NCBI RefSeq assembly: GCF_002803515.1
Contig: NZ_PHQX01000003.1
Location: 124,001 to 188,000, forward strand
From: Stenotrophomonas lactitubi
GTDB lineage: Bacteria; Pseudomonadota; Gammaproteobacteria; Xanthomonadales; Xanthomonadaceae
DNA length: 64,000 bases
Direction: 5' to 3'
Both the position numbers and the translations under genes were made by a program. Positions 17,859 to 25,557 of the stretch are shown here, piece by piece. Each line of letters opens with the position of its first letter. Positions within the stretch are counted from its first letter, which is position 1. The notes under the pieces are model-generated. The model had not been told where the DNA came from and did no database searches. It saw only the letters and a program-made list of their open reading frames with translations.

Positions 17859-19502
17859 ATGCACACCATCGAAGTCGTCCTGGCGATGCTGGTGGCCGTT
17901 GTCGCCAGCGGTTACCTGGTTCGCGTCCTGCCATTCTCGTTGCCGCTGCCGTTGGTGCAGATCGGCCTCGGTGCGGTAATCGCCGGGGTATTCAACCGCG
18001 GCCACGCGCTGGAACCGGAAGTGTTCTTCCTGCTGTTCCTGCCGCCACTGTTGTTCCTCGATGGCTGGCGCATTCCCAAGCAGGGCCTGTTCCGCGACAA
18101 GGGCGCGATCCTCGAACTGGCGTTCGGGCTGGTGGTGTTCACCGTGATCGGCGCCGGCCTGCTGATCCACTGGATGATTCCGGTGATGCCGCTGGCGGTG
18201 TGCTTCGCGTTGGCCGCGATCGTGTCGCCGACCGACCCGGTGGCGGTTGGTGCAATCGCTTCGAAGGCGCCGATCCCCAAGCGCCTGATGCACATCCTGG
18301 AAGGCGAGTCGCTGCTCAACGATGCCTCCGGCCTGGTCTGCTTCCGCTTCGCGGTGGCGGCGGTGATGACCGGCACCTTCTCGTTGGCGACCGCCTCGCT
18401 GACCTTCCTGTGGGTGGCGGTGGCCGGCCTGGCCGTCGGCGTGGCGGTCACCCTCGGCGTGTCCACGTTCCAGCGCTGGCTGTGGCGCCGCTTCGGCGAA
18501 GAGCCGGGCGCGGCGATGCTGGTCAACCTGCTGATCCCGTTCGCGGCGTACCTGCTGGCTGAAGAGATCAACGCCTCGGGCATCCTCGCTGCGGTCGCAG
18601 CGGGTATTTCCATGAGCTACGTGGAAATGACCGGCCGTGTCTCCGGCAGCATGCGCGTGCAGCGCGCCGGCGTCTGGAACATGCTGCAGTTCAGCTTCAA
18701 CGGCATCATGTTCGTGCTGCTGGGCGAGCAGTTGCCGGGCATCGTCGAACGCGCCACCACCACCATGAACGAGAGCGGCCACCAGAGCGCATGGTGGCTG
18801 CTGGTGTACGTGCTGGTGATCAACGCGACGCTGATCGCGCTGCGCCTGCTGTGGGTGTGGCTGTCGCTGCGCTGGAACCTGCTGCGCGCGCGACGCCGCG
18901 GCCTGGAGCATGGCGAGGCACCGAACTGGCGCATCGTGGTGGCCACCTCGGTGGCGGGCGTGCGCGGTGCGATCACCTTGGCCGGCGTGCTGACGCTGCC
19001 GTTGTTCCTGCCCGATGGCAGCCCGTTCCCGGCACGCGACCTGGTGATCTTCCTGGCTGCCGCGGTGATCCTGTGCTCGCTGGTCGGCGCCAGCGTGGCG
19101 CTGCCGCAGCTGTTGAAGGGCCTGCAGCTGCCGGCCGATTCGGGTGAGCGCAAGGAAGAGGATCTGGCCCGCAAGCTGTCCTCGAAGGCGGCGTTGGCGG
19201 GCGTGGAGCGCATGCGCCAGCAGCTGGTGCTGAACCAGAACACCGAAAACGTGCAGCTGTACAACGACGCCGCATCGCGGGTGAGCATGCTGTACCAGCG
19301 GCATCTGGACCGCGACAACCCCGACGTGGACCCGGAGAAAGTGAACCGGATGGAGGTCGGCTACCGCCAGCTGCGCAGCGCCGGCCTCAACGCCGAGCGC
19401 GAGGAACTGTTCCGGCTGACCCGCCGCGGGGTGGTGTCGGACGAGATCGCACGGCGGCTGATCCGCAACCTCGACCTGCTGGAATCGCGCAAGCGCGAGT
19501 GA
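17859..19502 (+). CDS. CPA1 family Na+/H+ antiporter
   Basis: 547 residues. About 12 hydrophobic segments over residues 1-400 with CPA1 hallmarks: FLPPLLFLDGW, IVSPTDPVAVGAI and GESLLNDASGLV (the transport-site Asp). The C-terminal 130 residues form a charged, helical cytoplasmic tail. It exchanges protons for Na+ or K+ at the inner membrane. It appears to be a single-gene unit. Confidence 0.94.
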   Translation: MHTIEVVLAMLVAVVASGYLVRVLPFSLPLPLVQIGLGAVIAGVFNRGHALEPEVFFLLFLPPLLFLDGWRIPKQGLFRDKGAILELAFGLVVFTVIGAGLLIHWMIPVMPLAVCFALAAIVSPTDPVAVGAIASKAPIPKRLMHILEGESLLNDASGLVCFRFAVAAVMTGTFSLATASLTFLWVAVAGLAVGVAVTLGVSTFQRWLWRRFGEEPGAAMLVNLLIPFAAYLLAEEINASGILAAVAAGISMSYVEMTGRVSGSMRVQRAGVWNMLQFSFNGIMFVLLGEQLPGIVERATTTMNESGHQSAWWLLVYVLVINATLIALRLLWVWLSLRWNLLRARRRGLEHGEAPNWRIVVATSVAGVRGAITLAGVLTLPLFLPDGSPFPARDLVIFLAAAVILCSLVGASVALPQLLKGLQLPADSGERKEEDLARKLSSKAALAGVERMRQQLVLNQNTENVQLYNDAASRVSMLYQRHLDRDNPDVDPEKVNRMEVGYRQLRSAGLNAEREELFRLTRRGVVSDEIARRLIRNLDLLESRKRE

Positions 19503-19512
19503 CCGTGCACCT

Positions 19513-19543
19513 CGGGTAGGTGCGGACCTTGGTCCGCACACCT
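19513..19543. repeat. SMAG repeat
   Basis: GTAGGTGCGGACC then GGTCCGCAC, a hairpin unit with a GTAG head between convergent genes. Confidence 0.7.
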
Positions 19544-19551
19544 TTCAGCCC

Positions 19552-19800
19552 TTATTCCGGCTTCTGTTCCAGGAAGTAAGCCTCGACCTTGCCCTTGACC
19601 TTGATGGTCATCGGGTTGCCGCGACGGTCGCGGGCCTTGCCGGCCTGCACGCGGATCCAGCCTTCGCTGACCGAGTATTCCTCGACGTTGTCGCGCTCGA
19701 CATCGTTGAAGCGCACGCCGACGCCGCGCTCCAGGGCCTGCGCATCGTGGAAGGGGCTGGCCGGGTTGATCGCCAGGTGGTCGGGAGGGGTATCGCTCAT
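19552..19800 (-). CDS. DUF3297 family protein
   Basis: 82 residues. The start MSDTPPDHLAINP and the body RGVGVRFN, EEYSVSEGWIRV, KARDRRGNP match the DUF3297 family, small proteins found across proteobacteria without a known role. The ATG at 19800 matches the conserved N-terminus; a longer in-frame extension exists but lies over the promoter of the divergent gene. No signal or membrane segment. Confidence 0.88.
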   Translation of the reverse strand: MSDTPPDHLAINPASPFHDAQALERGVGVRFNDVERDNVEEYSVSEGWIRVQAGKARDRRGNPMTIKVKGKVEAYFLEQKPE

Positions 19801-19890
19801 CGCTTCATTCACAGTGACGGCCACCACGGCCGGCTTCAGCGGTACAGGATAAACCGTAGAATGCCCACCTGCTCCCGAGGATGTTCCGCC

Positions 19891-20433
19891 ATGCCTGACA
19901 ACAGCGACTATTTCGACTTCGAGGAAGACGCCCACGATTTCGACGAGGACGACTTCGAGGCGCGGGTCTGGAATCTGCTCGTGCTGATCAATCCGGGCGA
20001 CGAAGAGCTGGCCCTGCAGCAGTTCAACCGCTGGCGCGAACATCTCTCCGAGGACGGCCAGCCGCTGGAAGCCGACAGCGATTGGCTGCCGGCGCTGTTC
20101 ACCGCCATCGCCTGGCAGTCCGGCTTCGAGGTGGAGCGTGATGACTTCGATTCGCTGCAGTCGGCGGTGAACGAGCTGTCAGCGCGCTTCAACCTGCAGC
20201 TGGATTGGGGTGGCGACCTGGACGATGAGGATTTCGCCGCAGACCTGGACGGCGTGCAGCTGATGAGCACTGCCTTCGACCGCCTGCGCGAGCACAACTA
20301 CACGCTGTGGAGCGTGGATGCCGGCAACGAGGGCTTCAGTGGCTGGATGGCGCTGACCCGCGATGACGACGCCCTGCTGGCGCTGTGCTCGCTGCTGAAC
20401 GTGGAAGTGCGGCTGGGCAGCGACCCGTTCTGA
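19891..20433 (+). CDS. Acidic cytoplasmic protein (DUF6630-like)
   Basis: 180 residues, very acidic at the N-terminus (DYFDFEEDAHDFDEDDFEA). LLVLINPGDEELALQQFN and a Trp-containing core (AIAWQSGFEVERDDF) are followed by a globular end, LLALCSLLNVEVRLGSDPF. It resembles proteins annotated DUF6630, with moderate certainty. No export signal. It is divergent from the DUF3297 gene with a 90-base gap. Confidence 0.75.
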   Translation: MPDNSDYFDFEEDAHDFDEDDFEARVWNLLVLINPGDEELALQQFNRWREHLSEDGQPLEADSDWLPALFTAIAWQSGFEVERDDFDSLQSAVNELSARFNLQLDWGGDLDDEDFAADLDGVQLMSTAFDRLREHNYTLWSVDAGNEGFSGWMALTRDDDALLALCSLLNVEVRLGSDPF

Positions 20434-20449
20434 GAGTCGCCGGTAGCGC

Positions 20450-20725
20450 CTACGGCCGGTACTGCGCCCTGGCATTGGCGATCACCGCTTTCACCTGCGC
20501 GCGATCCACGTGCCGGGAAATGGCCACCGCGCCCAGCGCGAGCGCCTGCGCACGCAGCTCAGCGGTGACATCGTAGTGCGCGCCACTGGCCTTGTTCTGA
20601 AAGGCCCGTGGGGGAATGCCGAGCTGCGCCGCCATCGCGTGCAGCTCGGCCAGGGTATCGGCCATCAGGTGCGCCCAGCGCTGGCCGCGCCAGGGATGCA
20701 CCGCGTCATCGACGTAGACCGACAC
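20450..20725 (-). CDS. DUF4031 domain protein
   Basis: 91 residues. The start MSVYVDDAVHPWRGQRWAHL plus MADTLAELHAMAAQLGIPP and ASGAHYDVT match DUF4031, a small family of unknown function with invariant Asp and His residues. The gene starts 13 bases after the stop of the next upstream gene (20739), suggesting one transcript. Confidence 0.85.
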   Translation of the reverse strand: MSVYVDDAVHPWRGQRWAHLMADTLAELHAMAAQLGIPPRAFQNKASGAHYDVTAELRAQALALGAVAISRHVDRAQVKAVIANARAQYRP

Positions 20726-20738
20726 CGCCGCAGCCGGA

Positions 20739-21263
20739 TCAGGCCTGCGGCTTGCCGTCGGCGTCGGCGGCCGTAGCGGCCTCCGCGTCGGCAGCGCCTT
20801 CGGCGCCGGCAGTATCCGCAGCCGCTTCGTCGGCAGCTTCGCCTTCGGCCGCTGCGTCTTCAGCCGCTGCGTCTTCAGCCTGCTCGCTGGCGAACTCTGC
20901 CACCAGCTTGTCCAGGTACTCCTCGCCGGTCTGGCCTGCTTCTTCGGCCAGGGTGTCGAGCAGCTTCTGCATCAGCTCGGAATATTCCAGGGTGACCTTG
21001 CGGCCTTCGGCTTCCTGCACGTTGGACAGGTGCTTGAGCATGGCCAGCATCGGCACCGGGTTGTCGGCGTTGCCCATGGTCTGGCCACCGATTGCCAGCA
21101 GCCACTCGCGGCCCTGCAGGCCGATGGCGGCCACGGCCTGGCCGTCTTCGTTGACCAGCACGGCATGGTTCTGCACCTGCTGCTGGGCGTTCAGACGGAG
21201 GAACGGGCGCTTGGCCTGCTGCTTCTTGCGCTTGTCGCGCTTGGCCTTGGAGGACTGGGACAT
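20739..21263 (-). CDS. Conserved protein with basic head and Ala/Glu-rich tail
   Basis: 174 residues. A Lys-rich head (SKAKRDKRKKQQAKRP) is followed by a conserved region (NAQQQVQNHAVLVNEDGQ, LSNVQEAEGRKVTLEYSEL). The last 55 residues are low-complexity Ala/Glu/Asp. The head could bind nucleic acid and the tail is probably disordered. I recognise no named family; the layout is familiar from xanthomonads. Confidence 0.7.
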   Translation of the reverse strand: MSQSSKAKRDKRKKQQAKRPFLRLNAQQQVQNHAVLVNEDGQAVAAIGLQGREWLLAIGGQTMGNADNPVPMLAMLKHLSNVQEAEGRKVTLEYSELMQKLLDTLAEEAGQTGEEYLDKLVAEFASEQAEDAAAEDAAAEGEAADEAAADTAGAEGAADAEAATAADADGKPQA

Positions 21264-21308
21264 GGGGAGGGATCACCTGAAATCGGAAAGACCGCCATTG
21301 TACTGGGT

Positions 21309-21388
21309 GCCGCGCTGCGCGCTCGCCGGGCATGGCCCGGCGCTACCTTTGGGCGTTGGGATCCGGTAGCGCCGGGCCATGCCCGGCA
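21309..21388. repeat. Inverted pair of SMAG/GTAG repeats
   Basis: CGCCGGGCATGGCCCGGCG then CTACC at about 21325 faces GGTAGCGCCGGGCCATGCCC near 21365. It forms one long hairpin between two minus-strand genes. Confidence 0.8.
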
Positions 21389-21396
21389 GAAACCGG

Positions 21397-22371
21397 TCAG
21401 GGGGCAGAGCCCTTTCCAGCAGAAAGGGATCCGACCCCGGCCTGCCCCTGCGCGGCCTGCACGTCCGGATCCACGGTGGGCGCCGACAGGCCCACCTGCG
21501 GCCCGGCACCGGCCAGTGCGGCTTCCTCGGCGGCCTTGGTCATCACCACGATGCTGATGCGGCGGTTGATCGGGTTCTGCGGGTCGGTCCTGTCGAACAG
21601 CACCGACGAAGACAGGCCGACCACGCGGGTGATCTTGCTGTCGTCCATGCCGCCATCGATCAGCGCGCGGCGCGCGGCATTGGCGCGGTCGGCGCTCAGT
21701 TCCCAGTTGCCGTAGCCGCGTGCGGCCGAATAGGCGGTGATGTCGGTGTGGCCGGTCAGGCTGATCCGGTTCGGCACGTGGTTCAGGTACTCGGCCAGCT
21801 CGTGCAGGATCTGCTGTGTGTACGGCTTCAGGGTGGCGCTGCCGAGGTCGAACATCGGCCGGTTCTGCTTGTCCACGATCTGGATGCGCAGGCCTTCCGG
21901 GGTCAGGTCCAGCAGCAGCTGGTCCTTGAACGGTTCCAGCGCCTGGCTGCGGCTGATCGCCTCCTGCAGCTCCTTCATCAGCGCTTCCAGCTGCTGCTTG
22001 TCGCGCTGCTGTTCGTCCACCGGCTGCGGTATCGCCTTCTGCTGGTTCTGGAAGGGATCGTTGCTGTTGCCGCGCGAGACGTCGGTGGCGCCGCCCAGCT
22101 TGATCATCGAGGTACTGGCGCCGCCCGGTCCGGCCATGCCCGGTGCAGGCGTCGCGCTGGAGCCGACCAGCGGGCTGGGGTTGCGGAAGTATTCGGAAAT
22201 GGCCGCGCGCTCGGGCTTGCTGGTGCTGGCCATCAGCCACAGCACCAGGAAGAAGGCCATCATCGCGGTCACGAAGTCGGCATAGGCCACCTTCCACGAA
22301 CCGCCGTGGTGGGCGGCGTGGCCGGCCTTCTTGACCCGGCGGACGATGACGGTGGGCTTGGTCTCGGCCAT
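21397..22371 (-). CDS. motB: Flagellar motor stator protein MotB
   Basis: 324 residues. A basic N-terminus leads into one membrane helix, AYADFVTAMMAFFLVLWLM, which contains the proton-binding Asp (about residue 33). The C-terminal OmpA-like peptidoglycan-binding domain has LTGHTD and NRRISIVVM. A Gly/Gln-rich linker lies between. It forms the stator with MotA, whose gene ends three bases upstream. No other flagellar genes are in the window. Confidence 0.96.
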   Translation of the reverse strand: MAETKPTVIVRRVKKAGHAAHHGGSWKVAYADFVTAMMAFFLVLWLMASTSKPERAAISEYFRNPSPLVGSSATPAPGMAGPGGASTSMIKLGGATDVSRGNSNDPFQNQQKAIPQPVDEQQRDKQQLEALMKELQEAISRSQALEPFKDQLLLDLTPEGLRIQIVDKQNRPMFDLGSATLKPYTQQILHELAEYLNHVPNRISLTGHTDITAYSAARGYGNWELSADRANAARRALIDGGMDDSKITRVVGLSSSVLFDRTDPQNPINRRISIVVMTKAAEEAALAGAGPQVGLSAPTVDPDVQAAQGQAGVGSLSAGKGSAP

Positions 22372-22374
22372 GGC

Positions 22375-23229
22375 TTACTTGACCGTCTTCAGGTGCTGCT
22401 CGAAGTCGGAGAACGCCGGGCGCACGTTCGACGGCAGCGTCTTGCGGGCGAACTCCAGCGCGATCTTCGGGTTGTAGCCGCGCAGGCAGGCCAGCAGGGC
22501 GGTCTTCACCGACTCGTAGATGCGGCTGTCCTGCTCGGCGCGGGCTTCCATCGCCGACGCCATCGGGCCGACGAAGCCGTAGCCCAGCAGGATGCCGAGG
22601 AAGGTGCCGACCAGCGCGCCGGCCACATGGCCACCCACTTCGACGATGTCGCCGCCGATCGAGCCCATGGTGATGACGATGCCCAGCACCGCCGCCACGA
22701 TGCCGAAACCGGGCAGGCCGTCGGCAACCTTGGTCAGTACCTGCGACGGCGCCATCGCTTCGGCGTGGTGCTTTTCCAGCTCCAGCTCCAGCAGCGGCTC
22801 CAGCTCGTGCGGCTCGATGTTGCTGCCGATCATCAGGCGCAGGCAGTCGGTGATGAAGTCGATCAGGTGGTGGTCGGCCTGCACCTTCGGGTAGTTGCCG
22901 AACAGCGCGCTTTCGGCCGGACGCTCGACGTGGTCTTCCAGCGCCATGAAGCCTTCACGGCGGGCCTTGTTGAGCAGTTCGTACACCAGGCTGAGGACAT
23001 CGATGTAGTCCTGCTGCTTGTAGCGCGGGCCCTTGAACACGCCGACCATGGCCTGCAGCGTCTGCTTGACCGTCTTGGCCGGGGTGCCGACCAGGAACGC
23101 ACCCAGCGCGGCACCGCCGATGATGACCAGTTCGTAAGGCTGCCACAGCGCCCCAAGGCGGCCGTGTGCGCCGAGGTAGCCGCCCAGCACGCTGATGATG
23201 ACGACCAGGAATCCAACGATGATGAGCAT
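22375..23229 (-). CDS. motA: Flagellar motor stator protein MotA
   Basis: 284 residues, the usual length. Four membrane segments; MLIIVGFLVVIISVLGGYL begins the first, PGFGIVAAVLGIVITMG and GALVGTFLGILLGYGF are segments 3 and 4, and the cytoplasmic loop carries charged residues for contact with FliG. The ATG at 23229 matches MotA starts; a TTG at 23241 would add four residues. There is no clear ribosome site. A sigma-28-like promoter lies 30-56 bases upstream. motB follows directly. Confidence 0.96.
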   Translation of the reverse strand: MLIIVGFLVVIISVLGGYLGAHGRLGALWQPYELVIIGGAALGAFLVGTPAKTVKQTLQAMVGVFKGPRYKQQDYIDVLSLVYELLNKARREGFMALEDHVERPAESALFGNYPKVQADHHLIDFITDCLRLMIGSNIEPHELEPLLELELEKHHAEAMAPSQVLTKVADGLPGFGIVAAVLGIVITMGSIGGDIVEVGGHVAGALVGTFLGILLGYGFVGPMASAMEARAEQDSRIYESVKTALLACLRGYNPKIALEFARKTLPSNVRPAFSDFEQHLKTVK

Positions 23230-23258
23230 GGCGCGACGCAAGGAGGGGGGATATCTCC

Positions 23259-23285
23259 TTGTCGGCCTGACACCGGTGTTTCTGA
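23259..23285 (-). promoter_or_regulatory. Candidate sigma-28 (FliA) promoter for motAB
   Basis: On the minus strand TCAGAAAC (23285-23278), eleven bases, then GCCGACAA (23266-23259). The class 3 flagellar consensus is TAAAGTTT-N11-GCCGATAA, so the -10 matches 7 of 8 and the spacing is exact, while the -35 is weaker. The start site would fall near 23252, leaving a leader of about 23 bases. Confidence 0.5.
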
Positions 23286-23330
23286 AGAGGGAATTCTGTG
23301 AAGTCGGTCAGCGGGCCATTCCGGCGCGTG

Positions 23331-23798
23331 TCAGCCCGCCACGCCGGCTTCCGCGCCGCCACGCTGCAGCGGATCGGGCCACGGCTCGCCGTTGCCGGTG
23401 AATGAAAGTGAGACCGAGTTCAGGCAGTGGCGCTCGTAGGTGGGCGGCGGACCGTCCGGGAATACGTGGCCCAGGTGGCTGCCGCAGCGGGCGCAGGTGA
23501 TCTCGGTGCGGACCATGCCGTGGCTGCTGTCGCGGATCTCGCGCACATGTGCCGGGTCGAACGGAGCGAAGAAACTGGGCCAGCCGGTGCCCGAATCGAA
23601 CTTGGTGCTGGAGCGGAACAGCGGCAGCGCGCACAGCCGGCAGCAGTAGACGCCCTCACGCTTGTTGTCGAGGAACACCCCGCAGAAGGGCGCCTCGGTG
23701 CCGTGCTGCAGCAGCACGCGGCGCTCCTCGGCGCTGAGCCCGGCGACCAGTGCTTCGGTCTGCGTGGCGGTGGGGGGCGTCAGATCGAAAGCGCTCAT
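23331..23798 (-). CDS. msrB: Methionine-R-sulfoxide reductase MsrB (cytosolic)
   Basis: 155 residues without a signal peptide. Two CxxC zinc pairs (CRLC and CARC), the family block [12 protein letters not shown], and the catalytic Cys in [11 protein letters not shown]. It reduces the R form of methionine sulfoxide in proteins using thioredoxin. GGAGAG precedes the ATG at 23798. A second, exported MsrB is encoded at 50770. It lies downstream of no clear operon partner. Confidence 0.95.
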   Translation of the reverse strand: MSAFDLTPPTATQTEALVAGLSAEERRVLLQHGTEAPFCGVFLDNKREGVYCCRLCALPLFRSSTKFDSGTGWPSFFAPFDPAHVREIRDSSHGMVRTEITCARCGSHLGHVFPDGPPPTYERHCLNSVSLSFTGNGEPWPDPLQRGGAEAGVAG

Positions 23799-23935
23799 GC
23801 CGGCTCTCCGTGGGGTTGTGGCCTGGGATGCCGCAGACGTGGGGGTGTCGGCACGCGCTTGCAAGTGTGATGGCCGTTCATGGCCGGCACACAGGGGCAG
23901 GCGCAGGGTGCATGTGGACCACCCCGGAGCGCGCC

Positions 23936-24310
23936 ATGAAACCCCGCCTTGTCCTGCTGTTGTCGGCCCTGCTGCCTCTGCTCGCCCAGGCGCAGGTTCC
24001 CACCGGCAATCCGACCACTACCCGCAGCAGCTCGACGGTGGCACCGCCGCCTGTAGCCCCGCCACCGCAGGCATCGCGCCCGCAGCCGCAGGTGCTGCCC
24101 TCGCCGCAGCCGGCCCAGCCGATCCGCTCGACCGGCCCGGCCCAGGTGACCCCCACGCCCGCACCGGCACTGCCGGACAAGGTCTACGACCGCAACGGCC
24201 GCATCGTTCCCGGCGTCAAACCGGTCGGCCCCAACCGCGTGTTCGACTCGCGCACCGGCCGCTACTACGACAGCGTACCCACCGGCGACGGCCAGCAGAT
24301 CAAGCGCTGA
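23936..24310 (+). CDS. Secreted proline-rich protein
   Basis: 124 residues. A signal peptide ([20 protein letters not shown]) is followed by about 65 residues rich in Pro, Gln, Ser and Thr, probably disordered, and a short conserved-looking end ([31 protein letters not shown]). The end resembles a small beta motif seen in Xanthomonadaceae exported proteins. No known function. It has its own terminator. Confidence 0.7.
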   Translation: MKPRLVLLLSALLPLLAQAQVPTGNPTTTRSSSTVAPPPVAPPPQASRPQPQVLPSPQPAQPIRSTGPAQVTPTPAPALPDKVYDRNGRIVPGVKPVGPNRVFDSRTGRYYDSVPTGDGQQIKR

Positions 24311-24344
24311 CCCCAGCGCCCGCAACCAATCGCGCAACCCAAAG

Positions 24345-24376
24345 AGAGCGCAGCGACCCGCTGTCGCTCTTTTTTC
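24345..24376 (+). terminator. Rho-independent terminator
   Basis: AGAGCGCAGCG / CGCTGTCGCTCT pair with a one-base bulge and an ACC loop, followed by a run of six T. It lies 35 bases after the proline-rich protein gene. Confidence 0.75.
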
Positions 24377-24413
24377 TTCTTTCCGTGGCTGGAGCCCGCG
24401 TGAACCTGTCAGA

Positions 24414-24517
24414 GGCCGGGCGGGTGGGGGCAGGCGGGGTGTCCGCGGCATGGATGCCGCGGCCAAGCCCCCAAGGACGGGTTCACGGCGTCCCCGCCTG
24501 ACTCCACCCGCCCGGCC
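24414..24517 (+). repeat. Long structured element, family 1, copy A
   Basis: Outer arms 24414-24427 and 24504-24517 are perfect 14-bp complements. After a 3x3 internal loop, a second 9-bp stem (CAGGCGGGG 24431 / CCCCGCCTG 24492) follows. The enclosed 53-base core (24440-24492) holds two hairpins: CCGCGGCA-TGGA-TGCCGCGG (24443-24462) and GGACG-N9-CGTCC (24475-24493). A second copy with the same core length and different arms is at 37366. Together with a terminator it fills the 408-base gap 24311-24718; I see no gene there. It is either a structured RNA or a mobile palindromic element. Confidence 0.7.
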
Positions 24518-24718
24518 AACGCGCAGCGCCGCACCAGGCCCCAGCCACGAGGGGCTCAGCCGTTGGCAGGAAACCCACATGAACGCCGGAAAACAGCCCC
24601 CCACCCTGCACGCCCCGCATCACCCGTTTTTCGCCTGCGATTAACCGTGCCAGGACCACGGTGGACCTGCGCCGGCATCCCCGCCGCCGCGCTTCCCTCG
24701 TCCCCTTGGAATACGATC

Positions 24719-24871
24719 ATGGCCAACCAGCAGAACCGTCATCCCGGCAAGGAACAGCAGGGCAAAACACCGCAGGAACAGCAGCGCCAGCAGCAACAGC
24801 AACAGCAGCCGAACGAGCAGCAGAAGAAGAACCCGCAACAGGGTTCCATGAAGAACCCGCAGCAGCGCTGA
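24719..24871 (+). CDS. Small Gln-rich hydrophilic protein
   Basis: 50 residues from the ATG at 24719. Roughly 40% Gln, with a QRQQQQQQQPNEQQKKNPQQ core, no hydrophobic residues to speak of and no signal peptide, so it is almost certainly disordered. There is no clear ribosome site. Similar short Gln/Lys/Asn-rich proteins are annotated in Stenotrophomonas, some as stress-induced, but I cannot assign a role. It could also be a chance reading frame in a repetitive stretch. Confidence 0.5.
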   Translation: MANQQNRHPGKEQQGKTPQEQQRQQQQQQQPNEQQKKNPQQGSMKNPQQR

Positions 24872-24928
24872 TGCAGCCAGGGGCCAGAGTCCGTGCTACG
24901 GGGTCTGGCCCCGCTGCCGCCCGCCGAC

Positions 24929-25408
24929 TCAATCGGGAATCGGCAGCGACCAGGTCTCCTTGACCTCTTCCATCACGATGTAGCTCTTCGATTCACGCAC
25001 ATGCGGCAGGGTCAGCAGGGTGCTGCCAAGCAGCTTGCGATAGGAGGCCATCTCGCTGATCCGTGCCTTCAGCAGGTAATCGAAATCGCCCGACACCAGA
25101 TGGCATTCCAGTACGTTGGGCAGCTTCAGCGCCGCCCGCCGGAACTCCTCGAAGATGTCACCGGATTTGTAGGCCAGGCTGATCTCCACGAACACCAGCA
25201 GGCTGGCTTTCAGCGCCGACGGGTCCAGGTGGGCGTGATAGCCGGTGATCACCGCTTCGCGCTCCAGCCGGCGCACGCGCTCGGTGCACGGGGTGGTCGA
25301 CAGGCCGACCCGTTCGCCCAGCTCGGTGAAGGAAATGCGGCCTTCGCCCTGCAGGATGCGCAGGATCTTGCGGTCGATCTTGTCCAGTTCGCGGGGGCGG
25401 GTGGTCAT
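24929..25408 (-). CDS. Lrp/AsnC family regulator
   Basis: 159 residues. The helix-turn-helix (LDKIDRKILRILQGEGRISF, TELGERVGLSTTPCTERVRR) and RAM ligand domain (HLVSGDFDYLLKAR) are typical of Lrp. The ATG at 25408 gives the normal length. It is divergent from dadA-alr across a 149-base, AT-rich region carrying two Lrp-like palindromes, so it very probably activates or represses alanine catabolism, as Lrp or DadR does elsewhere, with alanine or leucine as effector. Confidence 0.94.
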   Translation of the reverse strand: MTTRPRELDKIDRKILRILQGEGRISFTELGERVGLSTTPCTERVRRLEREAVITGYHAHLDPSALKASLLVFVEISLAYKSGDIFEEFRRAALKLPNVLECHLVSGDFDYLLKARISEMASYRKLLGSTLLTLPHVRESKSYIVMEEVKETWSLPIPD

Positions 25409-25435
25409 GGCCGTCAACCTTGGGGAATGAATCAG

Positions 25436-25501
25436 AGGAAAATATCCTGCCTGCATTCCTAAAATCAGGCAAATCACCTAGGAACGGAAGAATATACTTC
25501 C
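25436..25501. promoter_or_regulatory. Lrp-like boxes between lrp and dadA
   Basis: AGGAAAATATCCT (25436-25448) and GGAAGAATATACTTCC (25486-25501) are palindromes with AT-rich centres, close to the Lrp consensus YAGHAWATTWTDCTR. Between them TGCCTG (25448) pairs with CAGGCA (25466). Two sites about five helical turns apart would suit a wrapped Lrp octamer. Confidence 0.6.
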
Positions 25502-25557
25502 CCGATTATGGCCCCTGCGCACCCAAATGCAGGGAATGATCGGGTTGGAGAATTTCC

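Noticed and set aside
23239..23261. Hairpin CAAGGAG/CTCCTTG upstream of motA, thought to hide the ribosome site
   Set aside because: The predicted start site lies inside this stretch, so the full hairpin would not be in the RNA, and the purine arm is too far from the ATG.
21379..23301. A 640-codon plus-strand frame opposite motAB
   Set aside because: Antisense of two well-defined genes; low-complexity His/Arg/Gln-rich translation typical of shadows.
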